Source of the DNA: Chrysoperla carnea
Lineage: Eukaryota; Arthropoda; Insecta; Neuroptera; Chrysopidae
Reading direction: 5' to 3'
Assembly (NCBI RefSeq): GCF_905475395.1
Contig: NC_058340.1
Coordinates: forward strand, 53,856,181-53,920,180
DNA length: 64,000 bases
Shown here: positions 12,801 to 24,242 of the stretch, one piece after another
Position numbering within the stretch: the first letter of the stretch is position 1
How the letters are laid out: each line of letters begins with the position of its first letter
Notes under the pieces: model-generated
Databases searched by the model: none
What the model saw: only the letters and a program-made list of their open reading frames with translations
What the model was told of the DNA's origin: nothing
Position numbers and translations under genes: made by a program

Positions 12801-15800
12801 ATTTAGCACGCATATCCAACGTTGCATCTACTGGAGCAGTAGTTGTTACAGGAGTTGTAGTTGAAGGAGTTGTTACCGCAGTTGTGCCAGCACTCTAAGA
12901 AACAAAATAATATATTGTGGAGCTAGGACATAAAATGGGTTTCTTAAGATCGAATGTGGAGTCGAATGCTGTTGGGGGTTATCGCAAGGCTTAACTTGAA
13001 GACGCTAGATTTGACCTTGAAGGTCAATTTCAAAGTCATTTTAAGATCACCTTAATTTTTGAAGAAAACCTATCTATTATTAAAATATGGATTGCCATTT
13101 ACAAAAATGACCTTCAAGGTAAAACTTTGGGTTTTCTTCCATATTATATACAACCACTAGTACTCCTACAATTTTTGTTTGAGTTATTTTCAGTGGAAGG
13201 TTTTTGGAAATACGTGCTGGAGGGTTTCCAGACTTAGTTTATTATATTCTGGCTTTAAACAAGTATGATATTCGCATCAGCGGATTTTTTAAAATTTTCA
13301 TTTTTCGCTACTGTTTGTTGAAAACTAGTCTATAAACAGTTACTTATTACTTAATAAGTTGGTTAAAAAAGATAACCGTACTTATATTACAAAATAAAAA
13401 ATTGTTTATTCATTGCTAAAATTTTAACCAAATCAACCAAAAGTAGTTGCCAAGTTTAAATTTTTCCAAAATAAAATATTTTCTAAAATTTTGTTTTTTA
13501 CAAACCTTATTAAAAAATTTTGGATTTACATGAATGCTTGGTGTCGGAGGAGGTGCAATTATAGGCCATGCTGGATCAATAGCATTAACACGCACATCCA
13601 AAGCATACATTTTTTTGGCAGGAAAAACTTCGGACCACGTTTGCCGTAGTTTGAACATTTGCGAACGTATTCTTTCATCAACCTGTGAAAATAATATTTT
13701 TTTAAATTCCTCTTTAAAGAAGTACTTGTGTTTCCTCTGTAAGGAAAATAACTTGAAAATAAGTAGAAATAATTGAAGAGGCAAATTTAAATCAGGATTA
13801 AAAAAATTTGGATAATCTTACCTTTTCAAACACGCCGCAGAAATTCGCAACGATATTTTGGGTAAATAAGGTTGTATACGCATGTCCAACATTCTTGACG
13901 ATGGAGTCGATTAGATAGAGAACAGGAAGCTTATATTCACTGCGAACCTAAACACAGAACACTTGCTCGATACGCAGATTTTGTTTTTCTTAGACTTACG
14001 TTAATAATATTTTGATAGTCCTGTTATCAGGAAATATCAAAAAATTGGTACATACTTAACTTAGAAACTTCTTGATATATAATTAATCAAAACTTCTCTA
14101 TACCTTTTGTTTTCTTTACGGCTTTCTCAGTTATGTTTAAATATATAAATTAGAAAATTCTAATTCTACTTTCTAATGTACAAATTAGAATATTCTAATT
14201 TGTACTAAAACATTCAAGCCTTGACTGTTTTATGTGTTTTATTTTTAACTTGTTGCTCCATTAAATTTTATTAATAAATACACTGAGTAAATGTTACAAA
14301 GTTTATTTATTAATAACAAGGAATTACACAAATTAAAGCTAAACATTAATAATACTTGATTAAATTTAATGATTTTATTTGTGTAATTAAAATTATAATT
14401 ATATTCTCATGAATGAACCTTTAAGCAATCAAGTAATTTGAGTATAATAAACCTATTTCGCCGTGCGGTAGACTTATTGAAAGTATTGGAAATTTGTAGT
14501 TACGGGATAATTCTGCCACAGTAATAAAATCTCACTTCAAAACTGTTGGAAGATTCCTTTTTTAGCAACTTTTGAGAATGGAAGTTTCTTTAGTATCAAC
14601 TTTCTGGAAAATTTTAATATTTATCACAAATCGCACATGGATGGTATTATGCTACGAAGCTGTTTTTACTTTAGCAGTGAACGAACACATAGTACAAGGC
14701 CCTTTACGACATTTTTTTTAAAACTCTATTAAATAATATAATGGGGATTGCCCCATTATATTTTTACAACCACCATTACAACCAAATTTTGATAATCAAT
14801 TCGGACAATTTTGAGAAGGCTAATTTTTTTAAATAGGTTTGTTTCGTTGTAAAAAATACAGAAAATGAGATTTCCGATTCCGGAATGATCCTCAGGACCT
14901 TCCGCACCCTGTTTTGGGCAATTTATCTCTACATTGTTTTCTTTGGTGAAGCTTTCTTGAATATTTCTGCTTCTATTGAACAGATTGAGACGAATAAAAA
15001 AAAAGAATTGTTTGTTAAGAATTTCTGTTTCGACAATATCTGCTATCGGACTCTGAACATAGCAAAATAACCTCAAAATTTCAAGAAAACTCATATTTTC
15101 ACCTTTCTCTGAAAACTTAACGAATTTTAACTTGTTAAAATTATTGGATGAAAAAAGTTAAATTAAATTTATAAACTTAAATAAAATCATTGAATCATTT
15201 TAAGAACAAAAAAAACTTCATCATTTTTTAATACCAACGTCGAAAACCTTAATTTTTTTAAGATTATTCCCTATTTACATAACACCATCCACACAATCTT
15301 TGTGGAAATATACGAAAATTCATCTGTGATTTATAAATAATTTTCCAAAAAATTATTATTATTATGCACAGATATAAAAGTATTTTAAACTCGTTTCGCC
15401 AATCAAATTTGTACTTATGTAACTCAACTAATATTTGTTTTCTCAAATTACAAATTGTAAATAATACTTTGAAAATTTATTCGTGAAGGATAGTAGAAAT
15501 ACATTTTTGTTTCTCATTTACGCGAATGTACTCAAATTTTACATATCAAAATACTCGAATTGTAACAAATTTTTTTACTACCCATTATTATTTCAAAAAT
15601 AGTGAAAATTTCTTAACACTTGAATACAAAAAAAAATCCAAATTGTTACAAATCAAGTATGAAAATATGCACACACAAAAAATGTGTCATACTCTTAAGG
15701 TTATTCGATTAATTCGGCAAAAGTTGTTTATTTTTTTATAAGTATCATTTTTTATATTTAAACTTTTGTTCCATCTTTAATACTTTAGAAGATGGGTCCC

Positions 15801-18800
15801 ATAGACCCACAGAATAACTAATTGACCGTTGCTCATTTACGAACTTAAATGAGCACTTTCTTTGTTTGTTTTTGAGTTATCGTGTCCACAGAAAGACAAA
15901 CAGACAACAGGAAATGAATTTTATGAACACCTATACCATAATTTTGTTCGTAGCATCAATATTTTTAAGCGTTATAATTTTGGGACTAAACTTAGTACAC
16001 CTTGATATATTTCATATATACATGGTATAAAAATCAATCAACAGGCATTATTTTACAATGAAAATTCATTGAAAGCTCTCATTCATCTATACAAACTGGA
16101 TTTTCCGATTTGCTTTCCCCTTCCACATTCAACATAAGCTCTAGTTTGCCAACGAAAAATTTCCCCATTCGAATTCCCATCAAATCGGTTGAGTTGAAAA
16201 CTGTAATACAATAACTCTAAACTAAGCCTTCTTCCTATTTGAATAACATATTAAGGTTACAATTATTAGGCACCTGGACTAATATCTGGAGATGCGTTTC
16301 GATTTATATTTAATCGGGAAACCTTCAAACTTCTCACAAATGTTTACTTTATTGACTGAAAAAATTACTATTTGTGAATTCAAAATAAATGTTCTTATCT
16401 CAATTATCTTAAATAGCCATTCAGTTAACAGCCTAGCCTTTTTACAAAACAGCGCCGTTCAACTAGGGACCTGAATGATATTTAGCCGTAGGAACATGTA
16501 AATTTTAAATGAATAAAAAATGGAAAAATTTGGTTAAATTATGAAAATTGATTTTTGAGAAATATCGATTTATACTGTCTGTTTATTCCCCCGAATAACT
16601 TCGGTTTTTGTCACTCTTTGAACTTATCATTCGAAATCATTTGCACAAAAGCTTATCATAGTTTTTTTTTGTTTTTTGTAATATCGTTGACGCGTGTACG
16701 CCCTTGAATTTTTATTTTTAATATTAAATGATATGATAGCACTGGGATTTACACCTTGAAGTTTTTTTATTTGCATTAATCAAAGAACGTTTTTCAATGC
16801 TGTCATGCCATTTTGAAACGGTCACACGAAAGAAACACTAATGTTTCAAAATAATTTTAAAAAAATTTTAATCTTTCCATTACTAATCGAATAACCTTAA
16901 CAGTGTTTAAGTTTTATAATTTTTAATAAACTTAAATATGTTGATCTTCTAATTGATGATATATAAATTTCTTAAATAAAAGAAAATCAAAAAGAAATAG
17001 AAAAATTATTTAAAAACTCAATTTTGGTTTTGTAATTTTTTTATTTTTTACTTTTGTTTTTATCATTGTTTCAAAATATAAAAATCGAACTCCAAATATT
17101 ATCTTATAATTATAAAATAAATAAAATTCTTCTGAAAGAAAATATTTTTAGAAAGATTATTTGTACCTATCTATATATACAAAAATTTTAGCTAAATTTC
17201 TTTATAATATTGTTTCAAATTATTGTTCGACGATTTTGACAATTGCATAAGATATGGGTTTTTCTTTAAATTTTTACGGGAAAATTTTTAATGATGTAAT
17301 TTTCCATATCAATTTATTATTTTCTGCTAACATATGTTTCTAGAAACTAGTTTATTTCTATATCTTGGAAATTTTTGTTTTTAAAAAAAATGATTTGAGC
17401 GATTTTAAATAAAGTTGTTAAAGATAATAGAGGACATTCACCTATATCCTTGACATTGGGCTAAAATTCTAGTTTCATTGTCATTTGACCTTGATCTTCA
17501 AATGATTTTGAAAATTTATCTGGGTTTAAAAGTTATTAACATAAACGAATGACCTTTATTATCCTTGATAACTTTTGTCTAAAAAATTTCTCTAAAGCTA
17601 GCGTATTTACTTTCGATTAAATGCAATAATAATATATTTTTAAATCACATTTCCGCCGAAAGCTAACGATTTTCGAAAAAATGTTAGTTTTCTTATGAGG
17701 ATCAGCTTTCTAATTTAAATTGTTATTCTATCTATTACATTTTAGGATGTATACTAACTCTTCAATAAACCCGAAGAACCAGGCCCAAGCTGAAGCTAAA
17801 ACATAATGCCCCGCATAAAACTCTGCGACTTTTGTTTAGGTTTTTTATTGGTTAAACAATTATAATTAATGGGGCGGTAAATTGATCACTGCCGTCGCTT
17901 GGATAAGAACAAATTAATCGACTCCACCCAAATTATAAAAATTTAATTGTAATTAGATGTAGTTTGAACAAAAGCCCTCGATAAATTTTTTGGGTACGGA
18001 ACCCCAAACTCGCACTTGAAAAATATCTAATAACACTTTCCATTAAATTACCTTTTTCCTTAGAGCCTGCTCCAAACTGAACCGATTTTGAAGATCGTCG
18101 CCTATTTTTTAGTTGTTCCGGGTACGGAATCCTAAACTCTTGAAACATACGTAAGAACATTCTCCATGAAATTATATTTTAAGCGAAACAAAAAATCAAA
18201 ATCGGTTCACCCGTTTAGGCGCTACGATACCAAGGACAGACAGACAGACACACACCCACACATAGCGGTCAAACTTATAACACCTCTTTTTTTGGTTCGG
18301 GGGTTAGTAAATAAATAAAAAGGTTAAAAATAATGGTGTGGGTGACCGCTATTATAGACGTATATACCTGAGAAACGTAGGTTAAGCCCCAATATTCTTT
18401 TTTGATTTGTATAAAATAAGCTATTAGCTATTAGTAAAAACTATAAAATAAGCTAGTAGCCATAATAGATTAAAATGGTCCCCCCTGTATGCTTATATCT
18501 GTCAATCAATATAATCTACTACAAGCTTTTGAACAAGGTGGCTCAAAATGGGTATTTTCCGGCTAATTCAAAATGAGAAAAAACAAGCTCAATATCAATT
18601 ATTTTCACGGTCAAATAATTTTTCCAATTAAATATACAATTTCTTATACACAATCCCAATTCTTAGATAAAATGTTATTTAAATTACGCCAACTTATTTA
18701 TGCTCAATAATTAATAGCTTGAATACAATCGAATATAATATTAAATTTTATGCACATAAAATACATTTAAGACCAAATTACAAAAAATAATTTAATTTTG

Positions 18801-21538
18801 TACATTGATACTTGAATTTAATGGTTTGGAATAATATACTCTATTAACTTTTTACGAGTTAGTTTAAAATGTAAATCGTAAATTTATATTCATAATAAAT
18901 CACATGGACTGTCCGAATCTTTATCTAAAAAACACTGCAAATGCTTTTTTGTAAAAACAAAATTAGTAGTAAATTCAAACTTATCAATATCCTAACATAC
19001 AGGGTGTCCTTTTTTAAGTTGATATATGCTTGAAACTCAAAAAAAACTTTTATCGATAAAAATGTTTCAAACGGAAAATGTTAGGTGTGTGGGCGCACAT
19101 CTTATGCAGACATTAAACTTGACCTAGACATTTAAGCTCACCATAGCTGGTATTCAATAGATGAACTTTAAATTAGAAAGTAGTTATTGATTAAAAAAGT
19201 AACATTCTTTGTACAAAACATTTTTTCGCAAACCGTACAGTTTAGGGGGTTTATTTCTAGGCGATATAGGTAGAAATCTAGGCAATCCTAGAAAAAAAAT
19301 TCCCAATAAATTCTAAATAAAAAGTAGTTTGTTTTTCTACAAAGACCATTTTTGTTCAAATTGAATGAATATAATATATATAGTATAATTTAAAGTTTAC
19401 ATTTTGACACTTTTGATTAGCGGATCACTCCTAAAAAAACCATTTACAGCAGAGAAAATTGCCATGATTTCTTAGACAAACAGGTATTTAAAGCTGTTTC
19501 CAACTTTTCAAATATATATATAACATTTTTCAAAACAAGATTCTACTGCCATAAAATTAATTAATTCAGTTATACTTTTCAATCACCTCCGAAAGAGGAG
19601 CGAGAAATAAGCCACATTGATCTATCATTAGCTTCAAATTAGAAGCTTTTCAACTGATATTTAAGTTAAGCTCAACCAAATTTTAATATTCTGTAAATAT
19701 TTTGTGTTTATGTCAATACTACGCATGATAACAGTTGCATAGAAAAGCCGATATAACTGAAAGCGCATTAATTGTGAGTTTTAAATTTCGGCAGATAATT
19801 GAATTTGGCGGATAAATCTAGCCAATCGTCAAATAGTGGTTAGCGGATTAACAGAGTATCAACACTTTCGGTGGTGTCTTAATGTTGAAAGTGCTGAAAA
19901 TCTGTATTATAACAAGTAAAAACAAACAAATGACTGAGTTAACTGTTGAAATACCATGCATAGGCAGTGTTGATTACTCTATCACAATACACATGTCAAA
20001 CATACGTAATTGATATCCCCATATAATACATACCATACAATTTACGCCTAATTTGCGCCCTTACGGGTAGACAGTGATATTAACGAAAAAATGTTTCAAA
20101 CAAAAGTTGTTTATTTTTTTATAAGGAAGATTTTTTACATTTAAACTTTTGTTCTATTACTAACGGTTTACAAGATGGGTCCTACGGACTCATATGTTGC
20201 TCATTTACGAACTTAACCTCACTGTTTACGTCCTTAGTACGCTGTAAAAATTTCAGCTTGATATCTTTTTTCGTTTTTGAGTTATCGTATTGGCAGACAG
20301 ACGGGCAGACAACCGAAAATGGACTAATTAGGTGATTTTATAAACACCTATACCAAAATTTTGTTCATAGCATTAATATTTTTAAGTGTTACTAACTTGG
20401 AACTAAAGTTAGTATACCTTGCATATTACATTTATGCATGGTATAAAAACATTAAATTTTTCGCAAAATATTCAAGGTTTGATCTACTTTGGCATTAAAT
20501 CCCACGCTACAGAGAATTTTAGTAAAAAAAGTTCTCCACTGATTCAGTGTTTCTCGTGCTCGGCTTGTCTAGTAGGAAATTTTAACACATTTTACTGCGT
20601 TTCGGATTCTTTTTCCTTGTTTGGACTCCAGTTCAGCTAAATTACTACTATCTCTACTTGTTTTGTTACGAAGCTAGAAGAATATGAGCCTATTTTTTTT
20701 AATTAATGCAAAAAAAGGTTCAAAATTATTCGGTGTTTTTTTTTTACTAATCAAGGCCCTAATTATAGCAGATGATAATGATTTGCATATTTTCCAACAA
20801 ATCAGTAAGTAAACAATTAAATTACACGTTGTATTTAAAAACGTGTACTGTCGTGTGCACACATGACAAAAATTGACGTACTTATCGTAAAATCTACCAT
20901 AAATGAGAATTGTCGGTTTTTCTAACATGCTTTACTTAAGATATCAAAAGTTTTACAAATAGAAATAATATTGAAATTGTCTACTTTTAGATGTATTATG
21001 AAAATACAAAATATTTTCCGTTTAAACTTTATGAATTTTCCCAAATACACAAATTTAATGATTTGAAACAGTTTTATAAAAAAATTTGGCAATAAATATT
21101 AAAATTTCTACAAATATATTATAAATAATATAATTAAATCAATTAGCCATGTGATTGGCTAGCGTTTATCAAACAATTCCAAAAAATAAACAAAGATATG
21201 AAAAAATATCGATAAAAAAACTACAATAAACGCAATCAACGTGTATTTAAAAATACAAATTTAAATAAAATATACGTAGAAATTTACAAATTTAAATAAT
21301 ACAAGATAAAAAAATTAGAAAAAAAAAGGTACAAATAAAATTCTGAAGAAAATTGTTTAAAAAATTTAACCTTTTCAAGATGTTCCTCGACAGCTTGTAC
21401 GATAACCGATGCATTTTCCATATAATCTTCAGCTAACATAGTTAGCATATTTATTAACGGTTTACTATTTATCGTTAAATCACTTAAACTCGATGTATAT
21501 TCATCTTTAATTTCTTTCAATTTTTCAGCACTTGCCAT
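836..21538 (-). CDS. Pcf11: Pcf11, pre-mRNA cleavage complex II / transcription termination factor
   Basis: Subunit of cleavage factor II. In this family the N-terminal CID binds the RNA polymerase II C-terminal domain, and the C-terminal part binds Clp1 and zinc. Coding exons on the minus strand: 21371-21538, 13822-13947, 13506-13682, 12649-12894, 12075-12200, 10374-11505, 10137-10308, 8541-8851, 4961-6778, 3887-4489, 2465-2718, 1677-2151, 836-1212. They sum to 5985 bases (1994 aa) with all phases compatible. The CID (residues 1 to about 135) shows LTINSKPLINMLTMLAED, LPVLYLIDSIVKNVGHAY and YALDVRVNAIDPAWPI. A coiled-coil stretch with KELLELQQKK follows near 190-225, then Ser/Pro/Lys-rich regions and LFGNEDVDLR near 717. 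A beta-rich region lies in exon 9. Two zinc-finger regions follow: CSSCGVRF...HLDWHYRQ near 1565, and CDVCYDAF...HPLCYEDY near 1675. The first ATG in a clean context starts MASAEKLKEIKDEY. Intron 1 is unusually long. Confidence 0.96.
1258..1318 (+). repeat. Fragment of a terminal-repeat element shared with 22601-23191
   Basis: About 60 bases in the last Pcf11 intron match the left end of the element at 22601 nearly base for base, beginning AATAGGGAATATTCATG. No matching right end is seen nearby, so this looks like a truncated copy. Confidence 0.6.
2783..3298. mobile_element. PIF/Harbinger-like MITE
   Basis: A 516-base non-autonomous element inside a Pcf11 intron. It begins GGGGGCGTCCATAAATTACG and ends with the inverse, giving terminal inverted repeats of about 25 bases. 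Both sides carry TAA (2780-2782 and 3299-3301), the three-base target duplication typical of PIF/Harbinger elements. G-rich subterminal blocks (GGGGGAGGGGG type) are mirrored at the two ends. An internal pair of arms around AAAACATTCTAAG forms a second hairpin. There is no coding capacity. The superfamily call rests on the TAA flanks and the GGG start. Confidence 0.8.
12477..12494. repeat. GTAG microsatellite
   Basis: Four tandem GTAG units in a Pcf11 intron, followed by about 90 bases of locally GC-richer unique-looking sequence. Confidence 0.7.
15706..16033 (+). repeat. Dispersed repeat family A, copy 1
   Basis: Matches copies at 20047-20450 (same orientation) and 39985-40257 (opposite). 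Shared blocks: AAAGTTGTTTATTTTTTTAT, AAGATGGGTCC, GCTCATTTACGAACTTAA, a short AGACA-rich stretch, AACACCTATACCA and ATTTTGTTC. It ends near CATGGTATAAAAA. No protein is encoded. The pattern is that of a widespread insect interspersed repeat; its class is not decidable here. Confidence 0.75.
17940..18310 (+). repeat. Dispersed repeat family B, copy 1 (LINE-tail-like)
   Basis: Contains two imperfect tandem blocks, each starting GGGTACGGAA(C/T)CC (about 17991 and 18120) and each carrying a CCAT(T/G)AAATTA core. It ends in CGGTTCACCCGTTTAGGCGC, a GACAGACAGACACACACCC run and AGCGGTCAAACTTATAACAC. This arrangement recalls the 3' tails of insect non-LTR retrotransposons. An inverted relative lies at 56790-56965. 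No open frame is attributable to it. Confidence 0.65.
20047..20450 (+). repeat. Dispersed repeat family A, copy 2
   Basis: The longest of the three copies. It starts CCTAATTTGCGCCCTTACGG, then shares the AAAGTTGTTTATTTTTTTAT, AAGATGGGTCC, GCTCATTTACGAACTTAA, GACAGACGGGCAGACAACC and AACACCTATACCA blocks with copy 1. It ends CATGGTATAAAAAC. Confidence 0.78.
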
Positions 21539-24242
21539 TTTCACACACAATATGTACTCTCGATCGCATCAAATATTCTCATTCCTATAATAAAACCAAA
21601 AAAGGTGATTGCTACTATAAACGAAATCAAATTTAACCTAACAAAAATTCGATTTTAATTGACGTTTTTTTTATTATGTTTTAAAATCATACTAATCACA
21701 TTTTTTTTAATGATCTACACAAACAATTAAAAATGTTTATCATATTCAATTAGTTTTAATAACAAAGTATTATGAAATAATCAACACGATTGAAAATATG
21801 TTATCATTTTCTTCAGGTATTTCATGGACAATATGAGCGTAAATTCTTTTTATTCCGAATTACTACGCAATAATTGGTTAAATATATTTATATTTACCTA
21901 AATTCTATATATCACTAAGTTTTTATTATTAACTACACTGCATTTTTCACAATTACAAAATGTTATGTACAATTATAGTTTTATGACTAATGTAGATTCT
22001 CTTATATTATCCTTCTGAATAAAATGGCGAATATATGGCGACACATACAACTTTTATTTATTTACGTCACAGCGCATGAAATATTTTATTGGTTACAGTT
22101 TATCCAACCCTATTCAACTTAATACAGATGTCTCTGATGGTTTTCAATATTTGACTTCCGTTTGTGAATATGAAAAATATTTTTAAGGAAGTGATTTCAA
22201 TAAACAGTTTTTTATATTAAAGCAGTCATAACACTTTTTATATGAAAGCATCCACTTTTTAAGCCCTACTTTAATTTACGATAGAATGGTAATATTTTGA
22301 CCACAAAGAAGTGATTTTATATCTCTAGTCCAAATAAATAAAAAATGGACTGAGCGTTCCCAGGGAACTTCCCAATCCAGTTGCAAAGTAATTAGTACGA
22401 GCAGAAATATGGGATAGGGGAAAGCGATCCTACATTCGATCGGTCGTTCTCAATGTCCATATGCTACCAATAAATCTACGGAAAACAAACTAGTATTGGC
22501 CAAACGGTCGTACGACCGCTTTCTCACTTTCTAGAGAGTGCAGGTCTATTAGTCCTCTTTCTATGTCTATACTCTAATATTACATGATGTTTCATATATA
22601 AATACGGAATATTCATGAAATTTAAATTTGGTTCAAATATTTTTCTTCCATAACTTAAACGACTGAACATTTCAACTAAACCATTATTTTAGTAATTAAT
22701 ATCTTTTCATTAATTGAAATTGATTAATAAAAGTACAAATTCAGTGAGAGCATTTAAAAATTTCTAAAACGGAAATTCAAATTTTTATACGGACGTGACA
22801 TCATAGTACGGACTTGTCAAATTTGTTGACATACTGTACGTATGGTATTAATTACTTACATTTTATATGGTATTTCATTGAGTTATATTATTCTACGGCT
22901 TTTTATTAGAAAACTTAATAATAACGAGTGTAAATTCTGTGTTGTAAATTCATTTTGTTAAAGTGTAAATTATACATTGAACTGTCACCAATTGACAGGT
23001 CACGAACTTATATGTCATCAACAGAGAGCGCCAAAAAACTGCGTTTAAATATCTCAAAATTATAATGTATTTTAAATATTTTTTACACTGAAATACAGCA
23101 TTTTTTAAGCAGTATTTATATTTTTTACTTTATTATAACGGTGTAAACAATGAAATAAAAATATCAAAAAAATACATGAATATTCCCTATTCAGTTTTGT
23201 AAATTTTATATAAGGCATTTTACCATTAAATACATTTAAAATGATCACTGAATTATTGCAAAGAAATTTATATGGCATCTCGATAGATTCGAAGCGATTA
23301 GATTAATATACAGAGTTATTTACATGAATTAATTTTTGAGAAATGAAAAACACGCAAATTTCTAAAATTAATCATCTGGAACAATCTCTACAAAATTAAA
23401 ATCATTTAATATACAAAACTTTTTCTACGAATATGATATTTACGGAACGCATGGATCGAATATATTTTTTGGTACATGAATACAAATGCAATGTAATTTG
23501 CATTACGTCAGGCTAAGACTTTATAGCTGATGGAAGTGTTTGGATGTAATCTATTTAAAATCTATCTAAATTTTAAATTGATTTGAATATGATATTTAAA
23601 AGAAATTTAATCTAAATAATGGAATTTACATAATAATAATGAAAATTTTGTTTTCAATTTTATCTTAATGTAATTAATCAACAGCATTTATTTTTTCATG
23701 AGTGATTTATATTTATAGAATTTTTCATATGATTCGAATAAAATTATAAAATACCTACTTTATTTTTAAGAATTTTAAAATTTTAATTCGTATTAAATTA
23801 AATATCCCAAGTAAAAGTTTGTTTTTAATCATGTTTGCATATTTTTTTATGTTTTTAATAGTATTCATATTCATAAGTAATAATTAAAATTCAATCTACC
23901 TGAAATGTTATCTAATCCGTATTACCTGTGAGCTAATTATGTATCATTGCCAAAAATGGTAGTAAGAGTGAAAGAAATGTCATAACAATTAAAGAATATG
24001 AAGAATTTTATATATATAAAAATTATTTGCTCATAAAATCTTAATAAAATTAAGAAACATATTGAATTTTATAACTAGAAATTTTTAAAAATGTATGTCG
24101 ATAATTATTTTTATTTGCTTTTTTAACAATATGGAACACACCTCGAAATTTAACAACAATAAAACATTCTAGAAAGTAATATTATGTTTTTCAATTATTT
24201 TTTTAGATGTGTCGATAGAATTTTGATGTATTTTTAAACATT
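21539..24242. promoter_or_regulatory. Head-to-head intergenic region between Pcf11 and Rab30
   Basis: The two start codons face away from each other across 2.7 kb, so both promoters should lie here, although no core promoter motif stands out. An AG acceptor at 24205-24206 after a pyrimidine run (CAATTATTTTTTTAG) suggests that Rab30 has an upstream non-coding exon with its 5' UTR resuming at 24207. Between 22330 and 22570 the sequence is locally less AT-rich, with an imperfect inverted motif around GGTCGTACGACC. The terminal-repeat element at 22601-23191 occupies the middle. Confidence 0.5.
22601..23191. mobile_element. Non-autonomous element with 17-base terminal inverted repeats
   Basis: The left end AATACGGAATATTCATG (22601-22617) is the inverse of the right end (23175-23191) with one mismatch. 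The 591-base interior is non-coding. The flanks show no clear target duplication, so the superfamily is left open. A truncated relative lies at 1258-1318. Confidence 0.65.

Larger units (their letters stand above)
13948..21370. other. Pcf11 intron 1 (7.4 kb), repeat-bearing
   Basis: This intron separates the first CID exon (ending EEHLEK) from the second (starting VRSEYKLPV), splitting one domain across 7.4 kb. It holds two copies of dispersed repeat family A (15.7 and 20.1 kb), one family B copy (about 18 kb), and a short segment starting CAGGGTGTCC at about 19.0 kb that looks like the edge of another repeat. The remainder is AT-rich with scattered short open frames that I could not assign to any family. 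Confidence 0.7.

Noticed and set aside
14144-14215. AGAANNTTCT-type palindromes resembling heat-shock elements
   Set aside because: AT-rich palindromes of this kind arise by chance here, and the site is deep inside an intron, not near a start.
14756-15094. 112-codon minus-strand frame in Pcf11 intron 1
   Set aside because: No family resemblance, low-complexity Phe/Ile stretches and no flanking exons.
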